Shown one piece after another: positions 1 to 7,274 of a stretch of DNA of 26,784 bases. Made by a program: the position numbers and the translations under genes. Within the stretch, counting starts at the first letter, position 1. Each line of letters begins with the position of its first letter. Source of the DNA: RH-AL1 sp964243435 (lineage in GTDB: Bacteria > Pseudomonadota > Alphaproteobacteria > Rhizobiales > Beijerinckiaceae); NCBI GenBank assembly GCA_964243435.1, contig CAXTFM010000038.1, positions 1-26,784 of the forward strand, in the 5' to 3' direction. Under the pieces are notes generated by a model. It was given only the letters and a program-made list of their open reading frames with translations. It did not search any database and was not told where the DNA came from.

Positions 1-804
1 CGGCGCCACCGCTGGGGCCGGCGCGGCACCGCCGCGGCCGGTCGGGATCGGCTGGCCCGGCGGCCGCTCGCCCGCCGTGCGCGCCTGGACGACGTTGCTC
101 TTGAAGTCGCCGGGGCGTTGCGTCGCGGCCACCGTCGGGCGTCCCCTGTTCTGGGCTTCCCGCAGCGCCGGGTCCCGCGCCGCTTCTTGGACGTGCTGCT
201 GCTGCGCCGGCGTGGCGTCGACGTGTTGGTCGCGCCCGAAGGCGATCTGCTGCGGCGTCGCCCGCGCCTGAAGGCCGCCCTGCCCGCCATTGTAGCTCAC
301 CCGCGTCGTCGTGGTGGTACGCACGGCTTGGCTGAACACGGTGGTGATCGCCGCGACGCCGATGATGTTGTTGACCGTGCGATTGTAGAAGAAGCTGTCG
401 CCGCGCCAGTAACCACCCTCGTATCCCGTGCCGCCGTAGCCGTAGCCGTAATCGACGCCACCGTAGAAGCCGACATGGTCGCCCCAGTAGCCGGAATGGA
501 AGCCGTAGCGACCGTCGTCGTAGCCCCAATAGGCAGGGGTCCAAAGCAGGCCGCGGCGGGGCGGCTCCACCCACGTGCCGGGCACCCAGAAGTAGCCGTC
601 GTCATCGCCGTAGGACCAGTAGCCCGGCTCCCACAGCCAGCCGGGGCCGGGGATCACCGGCTGCTCGTAGTCCGGCAGCGGCGGCGGCGGTACGCCGACG
701 GCGAACACCACTTGCGCCGTCGCGGCAGACGGGGCGAGCACGGCCAGGGCGCAGCTTCCGAGAAGAACGGACACGAGTGCCGCCCGAATGTGATGCACCG
801 CCAT
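1..804 (-). CDS. Secreted YXWGXW-repeat protein (3' end cut by window)
   Basis: This gene runs off the left edge with 268 codons visible and no stop. The ATG at 804 has GGAG five bases upstream. Residues 1-30 look like a signal peptide (hydrophobic stretch, then an ATA-Q cleavage-like site). Residues 56-107 carry tandem aromatic units (WEPGYW, WVPGTW, WTPAYW, then SGYWG), the hallmark of the WXXGXW/YXWGXW family. A Gly/Tyr-rich stretch (about 113-135) and a polar Gln/Pro-rich tail follow. The family is exported and probably envelope-associated; its function is not established. It is divergent from lepB. Codon use is normal for the window. Other frames over this stretch give long but low-complexity Arg/Ala proteins and are shadows. 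Confidence 0.8.
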   Translation of the reverse strand, partial: MAVHHIRAALVSVLLGSCALAVLAPSAATAQVVFAVGVPPPPLPDYEQPVIPGPGWLWEPGYWSYGDDDGYFWVPGTWVEPPRRGLLWTPAYWGYDDGRYGFHSGYWGDHVGFYGGVDYGYGYGGTGYEGGYWRGDSFFYNRTVNNIIGVAAITTVFSQAVRTTTTTRVSYNGGQGGLQARATPQQIAFGRDQHVDATPAQQQHVQEAARDPALREAQNRGRPTVAATQRPGDFKSNVVQARTAGERPPGQPIPTGRGGAAPAPAVAP

Positions 805-1047
805 GCGAACTCCGCTCTTCTCAACGCTTCAACACGCCGCGACGGGCGCAGCCGATCGTTTGCGCGCTGAACGGGGCGTAAACTCAGGGCCTTGGCTCGG
901 GTTGCCGCGATCGCCCGCCGCGCGCCAGGTCGTCGAGGGAGGCCGCCGCCTATGCCGCGCCGAGGACGCGTGATAAGCACCCGTCATCCGGTCGGTCGCG
1001 GGAGCAGCCGCACCCCCGGTCCAGTGTACGGCAACGAGACATCGTCG

Positions 1048-1836
1048 ATGAGCAAGCCCACGGAAGTGGAGGCTGCCCGCGAGGGCAGGCAGGTCGCCCA
1101 GCAGGGCGGTTTCTTTGAACTGGTCAAGGTCGTCCTCCAGGCGCTGCTGATCGCCCTCGTCGTCCGCACCTTCCTGTTCCAGCCCTTTAACATCCCATCC
1201 GGCTCGATGATCCCGACGCTGCTCGTCGGCGACTACCTGTTCGTGTCGAAGTATTCCTATGGCTTCTCGCGCTTCTCCTTCCCCCTCAGCCCCGACCTGT
1301 TCAAGGGCCGCATCCTCGCCACGCCGCCCAAGCGCGGCGACGTGGTGGTCTTCAAGCTGCCGCGCGACAACTCGACCGATTACATCAAGCGCGTGATCGG
1401 GCTGCCCGGCGACACCGTGCAGATGAAGGAAGGGCGGCTCTACCTCAACGGCGCGGTCGTGCCGCGCGAACCGATCGCCAAGGTTCACACCGAAGACTAC
1501 GAGGGCCGCGAAACGGACGTGCCGACCTACCGGGAGATCCTGCCGGGCGGGCCGTCGCACACGGTCATCGAGGTGCAGGGCGACACCGGCTTCAACGACA
1601 ACACCGAATTGTTCAAGGTTCCCGACAGCAGCTACTTCATGATGGGCGACAACCGCGACAATTCGCTCGACAGCCGCGTGCCGCCGGACCAGGGCGGCGT
1701 CGGCTACGTGCCCTTTGTCAACCTGATCGGCCGCGCCGAGATCATCTTCTTCTCCAACGCCGGTCAGCCGGCCTGGAAGGTCTGGGAATGGCCCTGGACG
1801 GTGCGGTGGGATCGGCTGGCCAAGCCCGTGCGCTGA
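1048..1836 (+). CDS. lepB: Signal peptidase I
   Basis: Inner-membrane serine protease (family S26) that removes signal peptides from exported proteins. The 262-aa product has one N-terminal membrane segment (about 25-44), then the box B motif SGSMIPTLLVGD with nucleophile Ser53. DYIKRVIGLPGD holds the general-base Lys114, and box E is GDNRDNSLDSR. The open frame continues upstream to 892, but that extension is Arg/Pro-rich and unlike the family; MSKPTEVEA at 1048 gives a typical N-terminus, although its Shine-Dalgarno is weak. It is first in a lepB-rnc-era block, a conserved alphaproteobacterial order, and rnc starts inside its 3' end. No acpS lies upstream, although acpS often precedes lepB in related genomes. 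Confidence 0.95.
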   Translation: MSKPTEVEAAREGRQVAQQGGFFELVKVVLQALLIALVVRTFLFQPFNIPSGSMIPTLLVGDYLFVSKYSYGFSRFSFPLSPDLFKGRILATPPKRGDVVVFKLPRDNSTDYIKRVIGLPGDTVQMKEGRLYLNGAVVPREPIAKVHTEDYEGRETDVPTYREILPGGPSHTVIEVQGDTGFNDNTELFKVPDSSYFMMGDNRDNSLDSRVPPDQGGVGYVPFVNLIGRAEIIFFSNAGQPAWKVWEWPWTVRWDRLAKPVR

Positions 1837-2582
1837 CCGGCGCCTCGGCCCGCACGGTGGCGCAGGACAGGCGGCGCGACCCGCCCGACCTCCGCGACCT
1901 CGAAGCGCGGCTCGGCCACGTGTTCGCCGACAAGGCGCTGCTCACCCACGCGCTGACACACATCGGCGCCGCCGGCGGTGTGCGACGCGGCAGCTACCAG
2001 CGCCTCGAGTTCCTCGGCGACAGGGTGCTCGGCCTCGCTGTCGCCGCCCTGCTCTACCGGACCTTTCCCGACGCGGTCGAAGGCGAGCTGTCGCGCCGCC
2101 TCGCCGACCTGGTGCGGCGGGAAAGCTGCGCCGCCGTCGCCGCGGACTGGCTGGTCGAGCCGCACATCAGGCTCGGCCCCGGCGAGCGGGCGGCGCTGCG
2201 GCGCGCGATCCTCGGCGACGTGTGCGAGGCGATCATCGGCGCCGTGTTCCTCGACGGCGGCATGACGGCCGCGGGCGCGCTGGTGGAGCGCGCCTTCGCC
2301 GCCCTCATGCACGCGCCCGCCCGCCCGCTGCGCGACGCCAAGACGGCGCTGCAGGAATGGGCACAGGCGCGGGGCCTCGCCGCGCCGGTCTACCGCGAGC
2401 GCAACCGCAGCGGCCCCGACCACGCGCCGGCATTCACCGTGGCCGTGGTGGTCGAAGCCCATCCCGACGCGGAAGCGACGGGCGCCTCCAAGCGCGTCGC
2501 CGAGCAGGCGGCGGCGACCGCCTTCATGGAACGCGAGGGCCTCGTGCGCGAGGAACAGCACAGCGAGGCGAGCCATGGATGA
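1788..2582 (+). CDS. rnc: Ribonuclease III
   Basis: Double-strand-specific endoribonuclease for rRNA and mRNA processing. The catalytic domain has the signature QRLEFLGDRVLGL (Gln in place of the Glu common in enterobacteria, a form I recall as usual in alphaproteobacteria) and the metal-binding GDVCEAIIGAVFLDGG. A C-terminal dsRNA-binding domain follows (from about residue 185, DAKTALQEWAQ to KRVAEQAAATAF). The chosen ATG at 1788 has GGAAGG seven bases upstream but overlaps lepB by 49 bp. In-frame GTGs at 1806 and 1857 are alternatives, the latter avoiding the overlap but lacking a good Shine-Dalgarno. With the ATG the product is 264 aa, somewhat longer than the usual 220-240, so the first 20-25 residues may not be translated. 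The 3' end overlaps era by 8 bp. Confidence 0.93.
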   Translation: MALDGAVGSAGQARALTGASARTVAQDRRRDPPDLRDLEARLGHVFADKALLTHALTHIGAAGGVRRGSYQRLEFLGDRVLGLAVAALLYRTFPDAVEGELSRRLADLVRRESCAAVAADWLVEPHIRLGPGERAALRRAILGDVCEAIIGAVFLDGGMTAAGALVERAFAALMHAPARPLRDAKTALQEWAQARGLAAPVYRERNRSGPDHAPAFTVAVVVEAHPDAEATGASKRVAEQAAATAFMEREGLVREEQHSEASHG

Positions 2583-3513
2583 CGCACAGCACCAGGCGGG
2601 CGAGCCGCCGGCGACGCGCTGCGGCTTCGTCGCGCTGATCGGCGCCCCCAACGCCGGCAAGTCGACCCTGCTCAACCGCATCGTCGGCGCCAAGGTGTCC
2701 ATCGTTTCGCGCAAGGTGCAGACCACGCGCACGCTGGTGCGCGGCATCGCCTTGAACGGAGCGGCGCAGATCATCTTCGTCGACACGCCCGGCATCTTCG
2801 CGCCCAAGCGCCGGCTCGACCGGGCGATGATCGCCAGCGCCTGGTCGGGCGCGGGAGACGCCGACGCCGTCGCCCTCCTCATCGACGCCCGACGCTACGC
2901 CCGCGCCGACGAGGATACCGACGCGATCCTCATGGCGCTGCGCGGCGCCAAGACGCAATCGCCGCGCGTGCTGATCCTCAACAAGATCGACACCGTCGAG
3001 TCGGCAAGCCTGCTCACCCTGGCGGAGCGATTGAACCGCGACGGGTTGTTCGTCGACACCTTCATGCTGTCCGCGTTGAAGGGGCACGGCGTGCCCCGCC
3101 TCGTCGCCCGCCTCGGCGCGATGATGGCGCCGGGTCCCTGGCTCTACCCGGAGGACCAGATTTCCGACGCGCCGCTTCGCGCGCTCGCCGCCGAGATCAC
3201 CCGCGAGAAGCTGTTCGAGCGCCTCCACGATGAGCTGCCGTACCAGTCAACGGTCGAAACCGACGCGTGGACGCAGCAGAAGGACGGCTCGGCGCGCGTC
3301 GAGCAGACGATCTTCGTGACCCGCGACGCCCACAAGAAGATCGTGATCGGCGAGGGCGGGCGCACCATCAAGGCGATCGGCTCGGCGGCACGCAAGGAGA
3401 TCGTGGAAGCGGCCGAGCACAACGTCCACCTGTTCCTCTTCGTCAAGGTGCGGCCGGACTGGGGCGACGACCCCGAGCGCTTCCGCGCGATGGGTCTCGA
3501 CTTCCCGCGCTGA
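2575..3513 (+). CDS. era: GTPase Era
   Basis: Essential GTPase that binds 16S rRNA and assists 30S assembly. The 312-aa product has P-loop GAPNAGKST (23-31), DTPG (70-73), NKID (136-139) and SALKG (166-170), followed by a C-terminal KH domain with IGEGGRTIKAIG (258-269). The start ATG overlaps the rnc stop by 8 bp, indicating translational coupling. In many relatives recO follows era; here the next gene is an unrelated oxidoreductase after about 100 bp, so the block ends at era. Length and motif order are normal. Confidence 0.95.
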   Translation: MDDAQHQAGEPPATRCGFVALIGAPNAGKSTLLNRIVGAKVSIVSRKVQTTRTLVRGIALNGAAQIIFVDTPGIFAPKRRLDRAMIASAWSGAGDADAVALLIDARRYARADEDTDAILMALRGAKTQSPRVLILNKIDTVESASLLTLAERLNRDGLFVDTFMLSALKGHGVPRLVARLGAMMAPGPWLYPEDQISDAPLRALAAEITREKLFERLHDELPYQSTVETDAWTQQKDGSARVEQTIFVTRDAHKKIVIGEGGRTIKAIGSAARKEIVEAAEHNVHLFLFVKVRPDWGDDPERFRAMGLDFPR

Positions 3514-3616
3514 CGCGTCGCCGCGGACGACCTGGTATGCTACGGCGTTCGGCCGCGATGGCGCCTGGCAACCCGCGCCGGCGTCGGGTGATTGCCTGAT
3601 GACACGGGAGCGGACG

Positions 3617-5149
3617 ATGGCAGAGAACGGCGCAGCGGACGTGCGGATCGCGGTCGCGGAGATCCCGCTCGGCGGCATGGCGCAGGCTCAGAACGGCGAC
3701 ACCAAGATGCTGTTCGTTCGCGACAACGACGGCGTCCGCGCCTTCCAGGCGACGTGCCCGCATTACGGCGCCCCGCTCGCCAAAGGCATGATCTGCGGCG
3801 ACACCCTGTACTGCCCCTGGCACAAGGCGGCGTTCGCCATCGGCGACGGTTCGCTGCGCGAGCCGCCGGCGTTGAACGACCTCAAGCGCTTCCCCGTGCG
3901 CATCGAGGGCGGCGAGGCGATCGCCTCCACCGATCCGATCGCGCGGACGCCGCCAGCGCGGATCGCCGCCGACAAGCGCTTCGTGATCGTCGGCACGGGC
4001 GCCGCCGCCGTCGCCGCAGCGACCACCTTGCGCCGCGAAGGCTTCGCCGGCCGCCTCACCATGGTGGGGCGCGAGGCAGCGGGGCAGCCTTATGACCGCC
4101 CCAAGCTGTCGAAGAATTTCCTCGCCAAGAAGACGCCGCCGGCCGCCATGCAGCTCGAGCCCGACTTCTACCGCGACCTCGACGTCGAGGCGGTCGCCGG
4201 CCTGGCCACACGGATCGATCCTGCGACGCGGAGCGTCACGCTCGCCGACGGGCGAACCATCGGGGCTGACGCGCTGCTGATCGCGACGGGGAGCCGGGCG
4301 ACGCGCCCGAGCTTCACCGGCGACGACCTCGACGGCATCTTCGTCCTGCGCAGCCTCGACGACGCCGTCGCCATCAGCGACGCGGCGGAGGGGGCAAAAA
4401 CCGTCGTCTCCGTCGGCGGTGGCTTCATCGGCCTGGAAGCGGCGGCGTTCCTGACGAAGCGCGGGCTGGCGGCCACGGTGGTCGCGCCCCACGAGCTGCC
4501 TTTCGCCGCGCGCTTCGGCGACGATGTCGGCAGGGCGATCCGCGCGCAGCACGAAGCGAACGGCGTGCGCTTCCGCACCGGCAAGGTGACGCGCTTCACC
4601 GGCGAGGGCAGCGTCGCGGCGGTGCACCTCGAGGATGGCACGGAACTGCCCGCCGACCTCGTGCTGATCGGAGCCGGCGCCGCGCCGGAAACGGAAGCGG
4701 TGGCCGGGGTGGCCAAGCGCGAGGACGGCGGCATCCCCGTCGATTCAAGCCTCGCCATCGCACCGGGCGTATGGATCGCCGGCGACATCGCCGCGTTTCC
4801 CGAGGTGCGTGCCGGCACGACGGCGCGCATCGAACACTGGCGGCTCGCCGAGCAACACGGCATCCATGCCGCGCGCGCCATGCTGGGGCGGGTGGCGCCG
4901 TTCACGGCCGCGCCGTACTTCTGGAGCAACCAGGGTGACAAGCGGGTGGACTATGCCGGCTACGCGCCGGACTGGGACGAGATCGTGACGCGGGGTGACA
5001 CGGCGGCGCTCGACTTCATCGCGTACTACGTCAAGGACGGCGTGGCGCTTGCCGCCTGTTCGGTCGGTCAGAACGAGACGATGATCGCCTATCTCAACCA
5101 ACTCGAGTCCGGGCGCGCGCCGCGGGTGGACGAGCTTCCTCAGGCTTAA
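3617..5149 (+). CDS. Rieske 2Fe-2S / FAD-dependent NAD(P)H oxidoreductase (AIFM3-like)
   Basis: Single-chain redox protein of 510 aa. Residues 1-105 form a Rieske ferredoxin domain with ligands Cys47 and His49 (CPHYGAPL) and Cys66 and His69 (CPWHK). A pyridine-nucleotide-disulphide reductase fold follows: FAD-binding VGTGAAAVAAA (about 125-135), NAD(P)-binding VGGGFIGLEAA (266-276), and a second FAD motif WIAGDIAAFPE (386-396). A reductase C-terminal domain (APYFWSNQGDKRVDYAGY) completes it. The arrangement matches AIFM3/Nfrl-like proteins and fused ferredoxin/ferredoxin reductases of aromatic oxygenases. No oxygenase gene is nearby, so the electron acceptor is unknown. Start 3617 is preferred over ATG 3599 because GGGAG lies six bases upstream. 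Confidence 0.9.
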   Translation: MAENGAADVRIAVAEIPLGGMAQAQNGDTKMLFVRDNDGVRAFQATCPHYGAPLAKGMICGDTLYCPWHKAAFAIGDGSLREPPALNDLKRFPVRIEGGEAIASTDPIARTPPARIAADKRFVIVGTGAAAVAAATTLRREGFAGRLTMVGREAAGQPYDRPKLSKNFLAKKTPPAAMQLEPDFYRDLDVEAVAGLATRIDPATRSVTLADGRTIGADALLIATGSRATRPSFTGDDLDGIFVLRSLDDAVAISDAAEGAKTVVSVGGGFIGLEAAAFLTKRGLAATVVAPHELPFAARFGDDVGRAIRAQHEANGVRFRTGKVTRFTGEGSVAAVHLEDGTELPADLVLIGAGAAPETEAVAGVAKREDGGIPVDSSLAIAPGVWIAGDIAAFPEVRAGTTARIEHWRLAEQHGIHAARAMLGRVAPFTAAPYFWSNQGDKRVDYAGYAPDWDEIVTRGDTAALDFIAYYVKDGVALAACSVGQNETMIAYLNQLESGRAPRVDELPQA

Positions 5150-5159
5150 GTCGCACCGC

Positions 5160-6077
5160 TCACTTCGGCGCCGTCGTGGCGCGCGCGGATGAAGTGTCCG
5201 CACCGGGACGGAAGCGGCGCACGAAAAGGTTGGCGACGAGGGCGTGGGCGACGTGCTCGGCTTGGCATTGCGTGCCGATGTCCGACAAATGGTAGTCGTC
5301 GCTCGTCATCAGGTGAACGTGGCTGCGCGTTTGCGCGATGAAGCGCATCGCCTCGTAACGCTTGACGTAAAGGATGTTCTCGTCCTTCGCGATCTGCTCG
5401 AGGGTCCGCCGGATGTCGAAGTAGCTCTCGTCGCGGGCGAAGCGCGGCGTGTATTGCAGCCCCACCAGCACCACGTCGATGCCGTTGTCGCGCAGCCAGT
5501 CCACCGTCGAGCGCACGGTGTAGGCGAACTGGTCCGGCGGGACGCGTGCGAGGGCGTCGTTGGTGCCGAGCTGCCAGAGCACGAGGTCCGGTTTGGTCGG
5601 CCCGGCCTCGCTGCGGATGCGGTCAGCCGAGGTTTGCGCCACCTCGCCGCCGGTCCCGCGGTTGATGACGTCGACGTCGGCGCCGTGCAACGCACCCTTC
5701 AGCAGGTCTTCAAGCTGGACGGGATAGCTTTTCACCCCCGTGCCGATGCCGACCCGGTTCATCGCCGCCGCGCCAACGGCGAGGATTTCGACGGTCTTGT
5801 GCGCCGCAAGCGCCCTGGCGACGTTGGGCAGCGGCGCGGTTGTCGCGATATCGCCGGACGGAGCCTCGCACTGTGCGCTGAGGCCGGACGCTGCGCCATT
5901 GTCGCCGGGCGGCGACGGGGTTTGCCCCCGCGCCACGCCGGCGGCGAGGCTCAGGACGCAGGCGAGGACGATGCGACGGGCACGACGCCGGCCGGCGCGG
6001 GAGACTGCGCTGGCGCCGCCGTCCCGGCGCTGGCCGCCGCCGCGCGCGCGCTGTCCACCCTCGAATGGGTACGCCAT
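5160..6077 (-). CDS. Secreted SGNH/GDSL-fold protein lacking the catalytic serine
   Basis: The 305-aa product has an Arg/Gly-rich leader, then RRRARRIVLACVLSLAAGVARG (about 30-51), which resembles a signal peptide. The SGNH-fold blocks are recognisable: block I ILAVGAAAMNRVG (98-110), block II NRGTGGE (139-145), block III QLGTND (169-174), and block V DDYH (260-263) with the Asp/His pair. In active relatives block I reads G-[DS]-S; here it is G-A-A-A, so the nucleophile position (residue 104) is Ala. Asp260, His263, Asn173 and the block II Gly remain. The only ATG overlaps the upstream OpgC-like gene by 127 bp, and no in-frame GTG/TTG shortens this. Partnership with OpgC suggests glucan or polysaccharide acyl metabolism, but by binding or by another mechanism. 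Fold is clear, activity is not. Confidence 0.82.
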   Translation of the reverse strand: MAYPFEGGQRARGGGQRRDGGASAVSRAGRRRARRIVLACVLSLAAGVARGQTPSPPGDNGAASGLSAQCEAPSGDIATTAPLPNVARALAAHKTVEILAVGAAAMNRVGIGTGVKSYPVQLEDLLKGALHGADVDVINRGTGGEVAQTSADRIRSEAGPTKPDLVLWQLGTNDALARVPPDQFAYTVRSTVDWLRDNGIDVVLVGLQYTPRFARDESYFDIRRTLEQIAKDENILYVKRYEAMRFIAQTRSHVHLMTSDDYHLSDIGTQCQAEHVAHALVANLFVRRFRPGADTSSARATTAPK

Positions 6078-7135
6078 TCAACCATCCATGCAATCGACGC
6101 CATCATTCCGACGCCGACGATAAACAAGACCACGTCCGTCACAACACTGCCGCCGTATATGAAGCGGACGATTTGCCCGCACAGGCTTAACACGGATCCG
6201 GCGCAGAACACCTGCAGGCTGTTGCGTCCCAGCATCGACAGGAAACGCCCGAAGTTCGGCGTCCAAGCGTTGATGGTGCCGAAGAAGCCGCCGCCGACGG
6301 CAACGATGGCGAGAACGCTGATCAGGCGGTCCGGCGACATGAAGGTCTTGTCGAAGACCTTCAGCGATCCCGTCGCCGGCAAGGCGAACAGGTCGGGGAA
6401 GTAGCGCGTCGAGGCGACGGTCACGCCGATGGCGAGGATCAACCAGGCGGCACCGCGGATCGCGGTCAGGTGCTGCCTGGCGAAGGCGCCGACATCCGTG
6501 GTCTTGCCGGCGAGAAGGAAGCCGAGGACGTAAATGAGCTGCCACGCCGCCGGCGAGAAGAACCACGTCCCCTCGATCGGCCAGGACGGGATGTTCCAGC
6601 CGAAGGCAAGCGTCAGGCAGTACAGCGCGAGGGACAGCGGCAGCACCGCCATCGGCACCGCGCGGTAAAGGATCGCGACGAACGGCGCCGCCACCATCAG
6701 CACCACGTAGAGCGGCAGGATATTGAAGTAGCCAAGCTGGTAGGTGAGCAGCACGAGGCCGACATGCGCTTCCACCGGTTGGTGGAACACCGCGCCTACA
6801 TTGTGCCAGTCGAGCAGGAAGGGCGCGTCGAGCAGCACGGAACAGGCGGCGAGAATGAAGATCGCCAACTCGGTGATGAAGGTTTGCGCGACGTAGATGG
6901 TGAAGGCGCGACCCCACAGCTTGTGGATCACGCCGGCGGTCGTCATCGGGCGTTTCGGGTTCTCGATCGACAGCCGCATCGCCCAGCCGGCAAGGAACAC
7001 GAACAGCTCGGCCGAATCCGACAGGGTGACGTTCCGGTACTGGAAGCGCTCGAAGAAGTTGCCGGGAACGTGATTGACGAAGATCGAGACCAGCGCATAG
7101 CCGCGCCAGAAGTCGATCGCGTTGGGTTGGCGCAT
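5951..7135 (-). CDS. opgC: OpgC-like integral membrane acyltransferase
   Basis: Polytopic membrane protein of 394 aa, about ten predicted hydrophobic segments, of the OpgC family (related to acyltransferase 3). OpgC proteins transfer succinyl groups to osmoregulated periplasmic glucans. The N-terminus MRQPNAIDFWRGYALVSIFV, then NHVPGNFFE and SAELFVFLAGW, is characteristic. Start 7135 is chosen because GGAG sits five bases upstream and family members begin here; the frame stays open to an ATG at 7213. The C-terminal 35 residues are a low-complexity Ala/Pro/Ser tail that overlaps the start of the SGNH gene in another frame. No glucan synthesis genes (opgG/H, ndvB) are in the window, so the acceptor is inferred from family only. 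Confidence 0.85.
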   Translation of the reverse strand: MRQPNAIDFWRGYALVSIFVNHVPGNFFERFQYRNVTLSDSAELFVFLAGWAMRLSIENPKRPMTTAGVIHKLWGRAFTIYVAQTFITELAIFILAACSVLLDAPFLLDWHNVGAVFHQPVEAHVGLVLLTYQLGYFNILPLYVVLMVAAPFVAILYRAVPMAVLPLSLALYCLTLAFGWNIPSWPIEGTWFFSPAAWQLIYVLGFLLAGKTTDVGAFARQHLTAIRGAAWLILAIGVTVASTRYFPDLFALPATGSLKVFDKTFMSPDRLISVLAIVAVGGGFFGTINAWTPNFGRFLSMLGRNSLQVFCAGSVLSLCGQIVRFIYGGSVVTDVVLFIVGVGMMASIAWMVEWRTHSRVDSARAAAASAGTAAPAQSPAPAGVVPVASSSPAS

Positions 7136-7274
7136 CGGCGCTCCGCCGTTGACGTTCGCGATCATGGCATCGTGACCGGGCACCGACGCGCGGTGCAGTG
7201 CACAATGAAGCATCCATTTAAGGCCGTTTGGCGAGTTTTGCAGTCACAACCGCGCAACCCTGCATCCCGTCCGG

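Noticed and set aside
118..870. 250-aa plus-strand frame
   Set aside because: It is antisense to the YXWGXW-repeat gene, which has a signal peptide, Shine-Dalgarno and family motif; the plus-strand translation is low-complexity.
892..1047. N-terminal extension of LepB
   Set aside because: The extension is Arg/Pro-rich and has no counterpart in signal peptidases; MSKPTEVEA at 1048 fits the family.
5244..6404. 386-aa plus-strand frame opposite the SGNH and OpgC genes
   Set aside because: Shadow frame; both minus-strand genes have clear family signatures.
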